Source: Roseibium polysiphoniae (GTDB lineage: Bacteria > Pseudomonadota > Alphaproteobacteria > Rhizobiales > Stappiaceae). From it: 64,000 nt of DNA. This document shows, one piece after another, positions 52,621 to 61,330 of this stretch. The DNA lies in NCBI RefSeq assembly GCF_014842925.1, contig NZ_JACYXJ010000006.1:372001-436000 (forward strand), given 5' to 3'. Positions within the stretch are counted from its first letter, which is position 1. The number at the start of each line of letters is the position of its first letter. Position numbers and translations under genes: made by a program. The notes under the pieces are model-generated. The model saw nothing but the letters and a program-made list of their open reading frames with translations, made no database searches and was not told the origin of the DNA.

Positions 52621-52653
52621 AAAAAGGGCCCGCCCTCGAAAGAGGCCGGGCCC
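52621..52653 (-). terminator. Rho-independent terminator of the CoA-transferase operon
   Basis: GGGCCCG (52626-52632) and CGGGCCC (52647-52653) with an inner CCTC/GAGG stem, followed on the minus strand by five T (52625-52621). Confidence 0.92.
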
Positions 52654-52681
52654 GTCTAATTCGCCATGGCGGCAGCGTTTG

Positions 52682-53308
52682 TCAGACGATCTGCGCTTCC
52701 GTCTTGGCCTTGACCTCATCCAGCGTCACGTCGGGCGCGAGTTCAACGATAGACAGTCCGTGAGGAGTGACATCGAAGACACCCAAATTCGTGATGATGC
52801 GATCGACGCAGTGCACGCCGGTCAATGGCAGCGAGCACTCCTTGAGCAGCTTAGTGTCACCCCCCTTCGACGTATGATCCATCAGGACGACAACGCGCTT
52901 CACGCCGGCTACGAGATCCATCGCACCGCCCATGCCCTTGACCATTTTGCCCGGGATCATCCAGTTGGCGAGGTCACCCTTTTCAGAGACTTCCATCGCA
53001 CCCAGGATCGACAGGTCAATGTGACCGCCGCGAACCATGCCGAAGCTGTCTGCCGAGGAGAAGAAACTCGTCTGCGGCAACTCGGTGATGGTCTGCTTAC
53101 CGGCATTGATCAGATCGGCGTCAACCTCGTCATCCGTCGGGAACGGGCCCATGCCTAGCATGCCATTTTCCGACTGAAGCGTTACGTGCACGCCGTCTGG
53201 AATGTAGTTCGAAACAAGCGTCGGGATGCCAATCCCCAGATTGACGTAAAAACCGTCCTGCAGCTCCTGCGCCGCCCGCTTGGCCATATCGTCACGTGTC
53301 CAGGCCAT
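52682..53308 (-). CDS. scoB: 3-oxoacid CoA-transferase subunit B
   Basis: A 208-residue subunit of the enzyme that moves CoA from succinyl-CoA to 3-oxoacids such as acetoacetate. Catalytic Glu47 lies in the [10 protein letters not shown] motif, which carries the covalent CoA thioester. The [40 protein letters not shown] stretch is diagnostic. GAGGAG precedes the ATG at 53308. It follows scoA by 20 bases. With the phasins in the same window, acetoacetate or polyhydroxybutyrate turnover is a natural role. Confidence 0.95.
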   Translation of the reverse strand: MAWTRDDMAKRAAQELQDGFYVNLGIGIPTLVSNYIPDGVHVTLQSENGMLGMGPFPTDDEVDADLINAGKQTITELPQTSFFSSADSFGMVRGGHIDLSILGAMEVSEKGDLANWMIPGKMVKGMGGAMDLVAGVKRVVVLMDHTSKGGDTKLLKECSLPLTGVHCVDRIITNLGVFDVTPHGLSIVELAPDVTLDEVKAKTEAQIV

Positions 53309-53328
53309 ATTGATGCTCCTCACTTCCC

Positions 53329-54024
53329 TCAGGCGTCGCGCGTGGTGCGCTTTTCAATGCGCTTTTCGAATGAACCGGCAACAATGCGGTCAACGAAAAT
53401 TCCAGGCGTATGGATATGGTCAGGGTCGAAGGATCCGGTCTCAACGATCTCTTCGACCTCAACCACCGTCACCTTGCCGGCTGTCGCCATCATCGGGTTA
53501 AAGTTGCGCGCGGTCTTGCGGTAGATAAGGCTGCCTTCCTTGTCCGCCTTCCAGGCCTTTACCAGAGACACGTCAGCAATCAGACCCGTTTCAAGGATAT
53601 AGGTCTCGCCATTGAAATCCTTGTGCTCTTTGCCCTCCGCAATCAGCGTCCCAACACCGGTCTTGGTGTAGAAACCTGGGATGCCGGCCCCGCCCGCGCG
53701 GATACGCTCGGCCAGGGTACCCTGAGGATTGAACTCCAGCTCCAGCTCGCCGTTCAGATACTGCTTTTCGAAGGTGGCGTTTTCACCGACATAGGATGAA
53801 ACCATCTTCTTGATCTGGCGCGTCTGCAGCAGCAGGCCCAGGCCGAAATCATCGATACCGGCATTGTTGGAAATCGCAGTGATGTCCTTGGTGCCCGCGT
53901 CCCGCAAAGACGTGATCAGGTTCTCGGGAATGCCGCAGAGGCCGAAGCCGCCTGCCATGATGGTCATGCCGTCAAACACCAGACCGTCGAGCGCAGCCGC
54001 CGCGTCCGGATATATCTTGTTCAT
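53329..54024 (-). CDS. scoA: 3-oxoacid CoA-transferase subunit A
   Basis: A 231-residue subunit with the family motif [64 protein letters not shown] at the N-terminus and [37 protein letters not shown] in the middle. It forms the heterotetramer with subunit B encoded immediately downstream. The GGAG-like ribosome site (TGGGAGAG) stands just before ATG. The upstream gap of about 280 bases is shared with a divergent small membrane protein gene. Confidence 0.95.
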   Translation of the reverse strand: MNKIYPDAAAALDGLVFDGMTIMAGGFGLCGIPENLITSLRDAGTKDITAISNNAGIDDFGLGLLLQTRQIKKMVSSYVGENATFEKQYLNGELELEFNPQGTLAERIRAGGAGIPGFYTKTGVGTLIAEGKEHKDFNGETYILETGLIADVSLVKAWKADKEGSLIYRKTARNFNPMMATAGKVTVVEVEEIVETGSFDPDHIHTPGIFVDRIVAGSFEKRIEKRTTRDA

Positions 54025-54305
54025 TGTACTCTCCCAGAAGATTTACCTAGCCGGTTGCGGGCAACTTGACCGCAGTGCGTCATATCCGTCAAGGCCGAAT
54101 TACGCCGCACAAGAGCTGCTCTCGAGCGTGAACAGAGCCGGTCATTTACCCTGATCTCGAATTTTCATGCTCTTGCGGCAAGATCAGCTGAAGCCATGTT
54201 TCGAGTGGGCGGCATTATGGTATGTATTTTATTAAGATCAGTATTTACGTATGACCACCAAGGCTTTGGGAGTGTTCCCGGTCGTGGTGTGGAGAAAACG
54301 AGCCG

Positions 54306-54548
54306 GTGTATCAATTTCTGTCGACCATCTTCAAGATCGCGGTGACCTCGTTGATCGTCGGCGTTGTGCTCTCCGCAATTGATATCACCGCTGCTGATCT
54401 GCTCAGCAAGATAGGTCTGACACCCGAAAGCCTTTGGCAGCATATTCAGACCGGCGTCGCCTGGGCGATCCCGAACATCATACTGGGTTCGCTGATCGTC
54501 GTGCCGGTATGGATCATCATCTACCTCTTCCGACCGCCCAGAGCCTAG
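54306..54548 (+). CDS. DUF6460 family small membrane protein
   Basis: An 80-residue protein with two hydrophobic helices, about residues 8-29 and 50-73, ending in a short basic tail. The pattern (SLIVGVVLSAIDITAADLL...LWQHIQTGVAWAIPNIILGSLIVVPVWIIIYLFRPP) agrees with the DUF6460 proteins I recall from Rhizobiales. The start is GTG. No function is known. It faces the leftward pot operon and is divergent from scoAB. Confidence 0.72.
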   Translation: MYQFLSTIFKIAVTSLIVGVVLSAIDITAADLLSKIGLTPESLWQHIQTGVAWAIPNIILGSLIVVPVWIIIYLFRPPRA

Positions 54549-54583
54549 AAAAAGCTCACACCGCAAGTTTACTGGACTGAAAG

Positions 54584-55405
54584 CTAGTTGGCGCCGAAGG
54601 CGGCTCGCTCATCATGTGCGCGCTGCAGCTCCTGCCGTTTGCTTGCAAGCGACGCAGCTATGACGCCGAAGGTCACCAACACCACCAAAATGGTACAGAT
54701 TGCGTTGATCTCGGGGGTCACGCCAAGGCGCACCTGGGAATAGATTTTCATCGGCAGTGTGGTGGCGCCCGGCCCCGTGGTGAAGCTGGCGATGACCAGA
54801 TCATCCAGAGACAGCGTGAAAGCCAGCATCCAGCCAGCAAGGACACCTGGAAAGATAATTGGCAGCGTGATCAGGAAGAAACTGCGGACCGGTGGACAGC
54901 CGAGATCCTCCGCTGCCTCTTCAATGCTCTTGTCGAAACCGACCAGGCGCGACTGGACAACGACCGCGACATAGCACATCGCAAAGGTCGTATGCGCGAT
55001 CATGACGGTCCAGAAGCCTCTGGCCTGATCCATAGCCACAAAAAGCAGCAACAACGACAATCCGAGGATGACTTCAGGCATCACAAGAGGGGCGAAGATC
55101 ATGCCAGAGAACAACGATCGGCCGACGAAGCGACCCGACCGGACCAGAACCAGCGCCGCCATCGTTCCCAGAACCGTTGCGATGCTTGCGGAAAGAAAAG
55201 CGACCTTCAAGGTGACCCAGGCCGCATCAAGAAGCTGCTTGTTCTTGAACAGCTCGACGTACCATTTCGTCGAAAAGCCACCCCATACGGTTACCAGCCG
55301 GGACTCGTTGAAAGAGAAGATGACGAGGATCACGATCGGCAAATAGAGAAACGTGAAGCCAAGCACCAGCGACGTAACATTGAACCAGGTTGGGCCGGAT
55401 CTCAT
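54584..55405 (-). CDS. potI: Putrescine/polyamine ABC transporter permease PotI
   Basis: A 273-residue permease with six helices. The EAA loop EEAAEDLGCPPVRSFFLITLPIIFPGVLAGWMLAFTLSLDDLVIASFTTGPGATTLPMKIYSQVRLG (about residues 168-230) is nearly identical in type to PotI/PotC. The ATG at 55405 overlaps the potH stop (ATGA), with GGAGATG upstream; a frame extended to 55507 runs into potH and adds nothing. It is the last gene of the operon. Confidence 0.92.
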   Translation of the reverse strand: MRSGPTWFNVTSLVLGFTFLYLPIVILVIFSFNESRLVTVWGGFSTKWYVELFKNKQLLDAAWVTLKVAFLSASIATVLGTMAALVLVRSGRFVGRSLFSGMIFAPLVMPEVILGLSLLLLFVAMDQARGFWTVMIAHTTFAMCYVAVVVQSRLVGFDKSIEEAAEDLGCPPVRSFFLITLPIIFPGVLAGWMLAFTLSLDDLVIASFTTGPGATTLPMKIYSQVRLGVTPEINAICTILVVLVTFGVIAASLASKRQELQRAHDERAAFGAN

Positions 55406-56334
55406 GACTGCATCTCCGCCAATTTCTGCTGGTGGTTCTGAAACAGGACAATCGGGACGACCAGGATAAGCAGCAGGATCACAGCCACCGCCGAGGACAC
55501 CGGCCAATCACGGTTCGAAAAGAACTCGACCCAGAGCGTCTTCCCGATCATCAACGTGTTGGAGCCACCCAGTAGATCCGGAATGACGAATTCACCGACG
55601 GCCGGAATGAAGACGAGGAAACACCCCGCGACGACGCCGGGGATGGAGAGCGGCAACGTAATCTTCCAAAAGGCCTTCCAGGGTGGACAGCCCAGATCTT
55701 CGGCCGCTTCCAAAAGGCTTATGTCCAGCTTTTCGAGGCTGGCATAGAGCGGCAGGACCAGGAACGGCAGATAGGAATAGACGATGCCGATATAGACGGC
55801 GAGGTCGGTGTTCATGATCACCAGGGGCTCATTGATCACGCCCAGCGCCAGAAGCAGCTGGTTCAGCAAGCCCTCGTTCTTCAGGATACCGATCCACGCG
55901 TAGACCCGGATCAGAAAACTGGTCCAGAACGGCAGGATGACAAGCATCAGCAGCGTCGGACGCCATTCCTTTGGACTGCGCGCCATGCCATAGGCAATGG
56001 GATAGCCAACCACCAACGTTATGAGCGTCGAAATAAGGGCGATCTGCGCGCTGGAAAGATAGGATTTCCAGTATAGGTCGTCCTCGATCAGCCAGATGTA
56101 ATTCTCGAAAGAGAACCCGGAGAGCGCCTCGACAAAGCCGGTCCACCCTTCCGCCAAATCAAACGTCGGCAGATAAGGAGGTATGGCAACCGCAACCTCA
56201 GACAGCGAAATCTTGAAGACGATAAAAAACGGCGCGAGAAAGAAGATCACCAGCCACAGAAATGGCACAGCAATCAGGGCCTTGCTTCCAAGGGAACGTT
56301 TCGGTGCCTGTGACTTCTTCTGGCTCATCCGCAC
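55402..56334 (-). CDS. potH: Putrescine/polyamine ABC transporter permease PotH
   Basis: A 310-residue permease with six helices and the first-permease signature FLWLVIFFLAPFFIVFKISLSE at about 25-46. Its EAA loop is LLEAAEDLGCPPWKAFWKITLPLSIPGVVAGCFLVFIPAVGEFVIPDLLGGSNTLMIG. It pairs with PotI to form the channel. The gene starts three bases after potG ends and overlaps potI. Confidence 0.93.
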   Translation of the reverse strand: MRMSQKKSQAPKRSLGSKALIAVPFLWLVIFFLAPFFIVFKISLSEVAVAIPPYLPTFDLAEGWTGFVEALSGFSFENYIWLIEDDLYWKSYLSSAQIALISTLITLVVGYPIAYGMARSPKEWRPTLLMLVILPFWTSFLIRVYAWIGILKNEGLLNQLLLALGVINEPLVIMNTDLAVYIGIVYSYLPFLVLPLYASLEKLDISLLEAAEDLGCPPWKAFWKITLPLSIPGVVAGCFLVFIPAVGEFVIPDLLGGSNTLMIGKTLWVEFFSNRDWPVSSAVAVILLLILVVPIVLFQNHQQKLAEMQS

Positions 56335-56337
56335 CTC

Positions 56338-57495
56338 CTATCGATCCAGGATCACGCCGGCGTTCCGGTCAAAGGTCAGAACAACATCGTCATACCAGGT
56401 GATCGGGTCTTCCACGACCCGCGTCACATTGGCGAAGGTTGACTTGAGTGTGTCGAAATCGCCTTCCCCGATCTTGGCGTGAATGATCGAGACGTCTCCG
56501 AGGTATGCGATATCCCAGACAGGGCCATTCACTGCGTTGACGCTGCCCGGTTCGGCCTTGCCCTTGGCGACGCGCACCTTCTCAGGCCGGATTGCATACC
56601 AGACCGTATCCCCCGGTCGAGCCGAAGTTGTTTGATCCGTCTCAATCAGAAAACCGCCCATCATGGCTTCCAGGCGCGTCTGGCTGGGAGATGCCTCGAC
56701 AACCTTGGTCTCAATAAGGTTCACATCGCCGATGAAGTTGGCGACAAACTTGCTGTTTGGCGTTTCATAAATCTCTGCAGGCGTTGCCACCTGAACCAAC
56801 TGCCCCTGGTCCATGACCGCGATGCGATCTGCCACCGTCATGGCCTCTTCCTGGTCATGGGTGACAATCAGGAAGGTCATCTTGAGATCTTCCTGCAAGG
56901 CCATCAGCTCAAACTGCGTCTCTTCACGCAGTTTCCGGTCGAGCGCACCGAGCGGCTCATCCAGAAGCAGGACCTTTGGACGTTTTGCCAGTGAGCGGGC
57001 CAGCGCGACCCGCTGCCGCTGGCCACCGGAAAGCTGATGAGGTTTGCGTTTGGCGAATTGTTCCAGCTTGGTCAGACGGAGCATCTCCGCGACCCGGTCA
57101 TCAATTTCCGACTTCGGCAATTTGTCCTGCTTCAAGCCGAAGGCAATATTGTTTTCCACGCTCATGTGCGGGAACAAGGCATAGGACTGGAACATCATGT
57201 TCGACGGCCGCCGAAATGCCGGAATGCCAGCGAGATCCTGCCCGTCCAGAAAGATTTGCCCCGAGGTTGGCGTTTCAAAACCGGCCAGCATGCGCATCAT
57301 CGTCGTCTTGCCGCAGCCGGATCCGCCGAGTAGCGCAAAAAATTCACGCTCGTAGATCTTCAGACTGAGGTTGTCGACGGCGACGAAATCACCGAAGCGT
57401 TTGGTGACATTTCGGAACTCGATAAACGGTTCCGCAGCCGTATCTTCCCACGGCGTGAATTCGCGCCGCACCGGCCCGAGCGTTTTCTTGGCCAA
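56338..57495 (-). CDS. potG: Polyamine ABC transporter ATP-binding protein PotG
   Basis: A 385-residue ATPase with Walker A GGSGCGKTT (Lys63), signature LSGGQRQRVALARSLAKRPKVLLLDEPLGALD including Walker B, and the switch histidine in LIVTHDQEEAM. The C-terminal third (about 285-385) is the TOBE regulatory domain. It powers PotHI and could in principle also serve other importers. It is the only ABC-importer ATPase in the window. Confidence 0.95.
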   Translation of the reverse strand: MAKKTLGPVRREFTPWEDTAAEPFIEFRNVTKRFGDFVAVDNLSLKIYEREFFALLGGSGCGKTTMMRMLAGFETPTSGQIFLDGQDLAGIPAFRRPSNMMFQSYALFPHMSVENNIAFGLKQDKLPKSEIDDRVAEMLRLTKLEQFAKRKPHQLSGGQRQRVALARSLAKRPKVLLLDEPLGALDRKLREETQFELMALQEDLKMTFLIVTHDQEEAMTVADRIAVMDQGQLVQVATPAEIYETPNSKFVANFIGDVNLIETKVVEASPSQTRLEAMMGGFLIETDQTTSARPGDTVWYAIRPEKVRVAKGKAEPGSVNAVNGPVWDIAYLGDVSIIHAKIGEGDFDTLKSTFANVTRVVEDPITWYDDVVLTFDRNAGVILDR

Positions 57496-57539
57496 GGTTC
57501 CAGTTCCCCAAGTGACGGCTCCCCCGGAGCCCGAGACGT

Positions 57540-57566
57540 GCCGGACCCATGTCGAACGGGTCCGGC
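57540..57566 (-). other. Stem-loop between potF and potG
   Basis: Perfect nine-base arms GCCGGACCC (57540-57548) and GGGTCCGGC (57558-57566) around a nine-base loop, with no T-run. It begins 24 bases after the potF stop codon. It most likely protects the potF mRNA 3' end or attenuates transcription. Confidence 0.75.
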
Positions 57567-57589
57567 GATTTCACATGCTCAGGCGCCGC

Positions 57590-58684
57590 TTACTGGCCGC
57601 TCTTCACTGCGGTCCAGATGCGGGTGACGATACGGTTGATCTTCGGATCGTATGCCGTAACCGTGTAGAGGTTCTTGACAGCTTCCTCGGTCGGATAGAT
57701 CGCCGGATCGCCGATCACATCGTCATTGAGAAGCTCCTGGGATGCCTTGTTACCATTGGCGTAATAGACGTAGTTGGAGGCTTTCGCCATGACATCCGGG
57801 CGCATGATATAGTTCAAGAACTCATGAGCTTCTGCCTTGTGCGGTGCGTCGGCAGGGATGGCCATCTGGTCAAACCACATCAACGCGCCTTCCTTGGGAA
57901 TGGCGTATTCGACGGTCACGCCGTTGTCGGCTTCAGCAGCACGATCACGGGCCTGAAGCACGTCACCTGACCAGCCCACCGCCATGCAGATGTCGCCATT
58001 GGCCAGCGCGTTGATGTACTCGGAAGAATGGAACTTCTGCACGTAGGGACGGATCTTGGTGAGCAGTTCTCCGGCCTTCTCGATGTCGCCGCGATCCTTG
58101 CTGTCAGGATCCAGGCCAAGGTAGTTGAGGGCCGCAGGGATCATTTCCGTCGGGGCGTCGAGGAGAAAAACGCCACAGTCTTTCAGCTTGGAGATGTTGG
58201 CTTCGTCGAAGACAAGGTCCCAGCTGTCAACAGGAGCATCTTCGCCAAGAGCTGCCTTGACCTTCTCGACATTATAGCCAACGCCGGTCGTGCCCCACAT
58301 GTAGTTGATCGAATGCGCATTGCCGGGATCGTACTTGTCGACCCGCGCCTCGATGTCCTTCCACATGTTGGAAAGGTTTGAAAGCTGGGATTTATCCAGT
58401 TCGGAGAAGGCTCCGGCCTTGATCTGGCGGGAGAGGAAGGATCCGGTTGGCACGACAACATCGTAGCCGGTGCCGCCTGCCAGAAGCTTGGTTTCAAGGA
58501 TCTCGTTGCTGTCAAAGACGTCATAAACGACCTTGATGCCCGTTTCCTTGGTGAATTCCTCGAGGATCGATTCATCGATGTAGTCGGACCAGTTGTAAAC
58601 GTTGACTACGCGGTCCTGCGCTAGCGCCGAACCGGCCATCAGGCCGAGAGCAGCCACCCCTGTCAGAATACCCTTGATCATCAT
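57590..58684 (-). CDS. potF: Putrescine-binding periplasmic protein PotF
   Basis: A 364-residue binding protein with a Sec signal peptide (MMIKGILTGVAALGLMAGSALAQD). The mature part begins RVVNVYNWSDYIDESILEEFTKETGIKVVYDVFDSNEILETKLLAGGTGYDVVVPTGSFLSRQIKAG, the typical polyamine-binding pattern with Trp and Asp residues lining the pocket (NWSDY; AVGWSGDVLQA; MWFDQMAIPADAPH). The start is ATG at 58684 with GGAGTGGAG upstream. Residues used by PotF for putrescine appear conserved, so putrescine is the likely ligand, with related diamines possible. Confidence 0.93.
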   Translation of the reverse strand: MMIKGILTGVAALGLMAGSALAQDRVVNVYNWSDYIDESILEEFTKETGIKVVYDVFDSNEILETKLLAGGTGYDVVVPTGSFLSRQIKAGAFSELDKSQLSNLSNMWKDIEARVDKYDPGNAHSINYMWGTTGVGYNVEKVKAALGEDAPVDSWDLVFDEANISKLKDCGVFLLDAPTEMIPAALNYLGLDPDSKDRGDIEKAGELLTKIRPYVQKFHSSEYINALANGDICMAVGWSGDVLQARDRAAEADNGVTVEYAIPKEGALMWFDQMAIPADAPHKAEAHEFLNYIMRPDVMAKASNYVYYANGNKASQELLNDDVIGDPAIYPTEEAVKNLYTVTAYDPKINRIVTRIWTAVKSGQ

Positions 58685-58830
58685 GCTAAACTCCACTCCA
58701 GAAAATTGAACTACACTGCCATTTCATCGGCTTATCAACGAGTTCATTCCACGGCTCCAACGCCGCGATTTGGTTTGAGCCTGGGATGGTCCATGCGCCT
58801 TCCATGCGCACCATCCCCTGACCGCTAATC

Positions 58831-58845
58831 CCCCGCAAGGCGGGG
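58831..58845. other. Small hairpin between the GS-like gene and potF
   Basis: CCCCGC-AAG-GCGGGG, six-base arms, just after the stop of the glutamine-synthetase-like gene. Without a T-run it is not a full terminator. It may mark a processing point before the potF leader. Confidence 0.5.
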
Positions 58846-58850
58846 TGTTC

Positions 58851-60236
58851 CTAAAGATACGTTTGTCGCTCCAGGCTTGAGATCTCCCGGCCGAATTCGT
58901 TGAGCTCTTCCTTTTTAATCTCAGTCAGAACCTTGTGCATGTCCGGCCCAACAGCTTCCTTCATCCTATCGGATGCTTCGAAGGCATCAATCGCTTCATC
59001 CATCCAGGGCGTCAAACGCTTGTGTTTCTTCTCATAGGCATTGCCGACGACAGGCGGCGGCGGATCTTTCCGGTCTTGAAGCCCGAGCAACATGCCGGCC
59101 AGAACTCCGACGAGAACAAAATAAGGATTGGCGTCCGCACCCGCGATGCGATGTTCGATACGCGCCGCCTGAGGCGAGCTGGCGGGAACCCGAAGAGCGA
59201 CAGAGCGATTGTCGAACCCCCAACAGATAGAGGTCGGGGCATACGACCCAGGCTGCATGCGCCGGAAGCCATTAAAGGTCGACGTGAAAAGCAGCAGCGC
59301 CTCCGGCATTGTATCCAGCAAGCCACTTATCGCGTGACCAAGGCGTTTGGCGCCCTCGTCGGGGCATGCGAAAATATTGCCATTCTCATCTTCCATCGAC
59401 ACATGCACGTGCATGCCATTGCCTGGCCATTCCACGAAGGGCTTGGCCATAAAAGACGCCTTCAGATTGTGCTTTCGCGCCACGCCCTGAACCAGGCGCC
59501 GAAGCAACACCGCATCATCAGCTGCCAGCAGTGGATCCTTGCGGTGATGAAGGTTGAGTTCGAATTGTCCAGGCGCTGCTTCCGAGACCGCGGCGTCAGC
59601 CGGAATCCCCTGCATCTCAGCCGCGCGGCGCAAGTCGTCAACAACAGGCAGCAGGGCTTCGAGGTCCGAAAGAGCATACATGTTCTGACGTGCCGGTCCA
59701 CGATGGGTGGTGAAAAGCGGCTTGGGCTGCTCGGTCCAGTCCCCGTCGCTTTCTTCGAGCAGGTAAAATTCCAACTCGAAGGCGCAGGTCGCGGTGACGC
59801 CATATGCGGCCAGCTTGTCAACCATGCGCTTGAGAACATGCCGCGGGTCTTCAAGGCACGGCACGCCGTCACGGTCATACATCGAGAGGAGAACCTGTGC
59901 TGTCTTGCGCTCAGCCCACGGCACCAGCTTCAAGGTTTCCGGGATCGGCCAGCAGACGCCATCCTTATCCCCGGTCTCAATGTGCATGCCGGTGCTTTCG
60001 ACCTCGCGCCCCCAAACATCCAGGCCGAAGAGCGAATAGGGTAGCGCCACGCCACCTGCGAAGACCGTTTCGACCGCGCCGCCCGGCAGCCACTTGCCTC
60101 GCAAAACGCCATTCGTGTCGGGTAGAACCACTTCAACTGTATCTAAGTCCGGATGTTCGGTGAGGAACGCTTCGACGTCCTTTTTCCATCCAGGTTCTGC
60201 AGGATGTTCCAACGTCTGATGTGGCAGATCCACCAT
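58851..60236 (-). CDS. puuA: Glutamine-synthetase family protein, gamma-glutamylputrescine synthetase-like (first copy)
   Basis: A 461-residue type I-fold glutamine synthetase relative. Metal and ATP ligands are in CAFELEFYL (about 165), APGQFELNLHH (about 222-232) and GNGMHVHVSM (about 272), and the glutamate-binding Arg lies in the NGFRRMQPGSYAPTSICWGFDNRSVALRVP stretch. The tyrosine loop regulated by adenylylation in GlnA is absent. Members of this group glutamylate putrescine or other amines. It starts the operon that continues into potFGHI, so it acts on the imported polyamine. The second copy at 61331 is only moderately similar. Confidence 0.88.
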   Translation of the reverse strand: MVDLPHQTLEHPAEPGWKKDVEAFLTEHPDLDTVEVVLPDTNGVLRGKWLPGGAVETVFAGGVALPYSLFGLDVWGREVESTGMHIETGDKDGVCWPIPETLKLVPWAERKTAQVLLSMYDRDGVPCLEDPRHVLKRMVDKLAAYGVTATCAFELEFYLLEESDGDWTEQPKPLFTTHRGPARQNMYALSDLEALLPVVDDLRRAAEMQGIPADAAVSEAAPGQFELNLHHRKDPLLAADDAVLLRRLVQGVARKHNLKASFMAKPFVEWPGNGMHVHVSMEDENGNIFACPDEGAKRLGHAISGLLDTMPEALLLFTSTFNGFRRMQPGSYAPTSICWGFDNRSVALRVPASSPQAARIEHRIAGADANPYFVLVGVLAGMLLGLQDRKDPPPPVVGNAYEKKHKRLTPWMDEAIDAFEASDRMKEAVGPDMHKVLTEIKKEELNEFGREISSLERQTYL

Positions 60237-60330
60237 TTAGGCACTCGGTTCCTTACTCTTGTCTCACGGCCAGACAGCAGGACTGACGACGGCACATGAA
60301 AATGACGGCCAATGCATTGCGCCCGCCGTC

Positions 60331-60346
60331 AAAATGTGATCACGTT
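60331..60346. promoter_or_regulatory. GTGATCAC operator in the puuA/gntR divergent region
   Basis: AAAATGTGATCACGTT contains a perfect eight-base core GTGATCAC and near-symmetric flanks (AATGTGATCACGTT). It lies midway between the leftward synthetase gene and the rightward gntR gene. The same core is found in the promoter at 61184-61201, so the GntR protein probably binds both. Confidence 0.7.
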
Positions 60347-60429
60347 CCCAATAGCGTGTCAAGATCGAGAAACAGGCAGCGTCGCCGACAAATTCGCCAA
60401 TCTCGGAATGCCCGGGGAGATCTCCAAAG

Positions 60430-61140
60430 TTGAACAAGACCTCAACCGGCAATGCACAGGCGCCTCGCCCGGACGGAGAAGACGGATCAACTCCGACAAA
60501 TAGAGGCACCGCCCGCGCCCAAGTCGACACTGCTGTTCGTTCAGCGCTTCTGACGGGCCGCTTCATTCCGGGAAAAGCCGTCACCCTTCGGGGCCTTGCG
60601 CAGGAACTTGGTGTGAGTCCGATGCCGGTTCGCGAGGTCATCCAGAGACTGGCCGCAGAAAACGCACTTAACGTCAAACCAAATGGCCGGGTTCAAGTGC
60701 CGGAAATGAGCCCTTCAAGGTTCGATGAGATCTTGAAAGCGCGCCTTCTACTCGAGCCCGAACTGGCCGAAATGGCGCTTCCCCAACTGGACCATGCAGA
60801 CGCAAAAGTGCTCGAGGACATTGATCTGGAGATCGATGAAAGCATCAGTTGCGGCAACGCAGAATCTTACTTGCGACTGAACCATGCATTTCATTTCAAG
60901 ATCTACGCCTCATCCAATTCCGAAATCCTCATGCCGCTGGTTGAGAGCCTATGGCTTCAGTTTGCTCCCTTCATGCGCACTGTTTACGGACGCGTCGGAA
61001 CGGCCAACCTCGTCGACTGGCACAAGGAAGCCATCAGGGCCATTCGCAACGACGATCCAACCGCACTGAATGCCGCCATCGCGGCCGACATCCGAGACGG
61101 CATGGGCATACTTGGCCGCGAAAGCCTCCCCGAAATCTGA
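60430..61140 (+). CDS. GntR-family transcriptional regulator (FCD subfamily), polyamine locus
   Basis: A 236-residue regulator. The winged helix is at about residues 30-95 (VDTAVRSALLTGRFIPGKAVTLRGLAQELGVSPMPVREVIQRLAAENALNVKPNGRVQVP), followed by an FCD effector domain (about 100-225) with metal-site residues in ESYLRLNHAFHFKIY and DWHKEAIRAIRND. The frame opens with TTG at 60430 behind GGGGAGAT; no better start is visible before the domain. It lies between two arms of polyamine genes with matching GTGATCAC palindromes, so it is the likely local repressor, with a polyamine catabolite as inducer. Confidence 0.85.
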   Translation: MNKTSTGNAQAPRPDGEDGSTPTNRGTARAQVDTAVRSALLTGRFIPGKAVTLRGLAQELGVSPMPVREVIQRLAAENALNVKPNGRVQVPEMSPSRFDEILKARLLLEPELAEMALPQLDHADAKVLEDIDLEIDESISCGNAESYLRLNHAFHFKIYASSNSEILMPLVESLWLQFAPFMRTVYGRVGTANLVDWHKEAIRAIRNDDPTALNAAIAADIRDGMGILGRESLPEI

Positions 61141-61172
61141 CCGAGCTGTCTTTTTCTCTTGCCCGAACACCA

Positions 61173-61201
61173 TTGACTTGGCTATTTTGTGATCACAAAA
61201 T
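61173..61201 (+). promoter_or_regulatory. Promoter with embedded GntR operator for the second synthetase
   Basis: A -35 TTGACT at 61173-61178 and a -10 CAAAAT at 61196-61201 are spaced by 17 bases. The perfect 18-base palindrome ATTTTGTGATCACAAAAT (61184-61201) lies between and over the -10 element. A bound repressor would block polymerase directly. The leader to the GTG at 61331 is about 120 bases. Confidence 0.8.
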
Positions 61202-61330
61202 TAGTCGGCGTGTAGATGCCCTGCATCACCCTGTCTGAGAGTCACGAGTTTGAGACGGCATGGGTGGGGAGTTTGGACTAGTCTGTGATCCAACCTGAGA
61301 TAGTCCCACGCGCCAACACTGGAGCCTAAA

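Noticed and set aside
58935-60044. Open frame of 369 codons on the + strand
   Set aside because: Antisense to the first glutamine-synthetase-like gene, without start signals or similarity.
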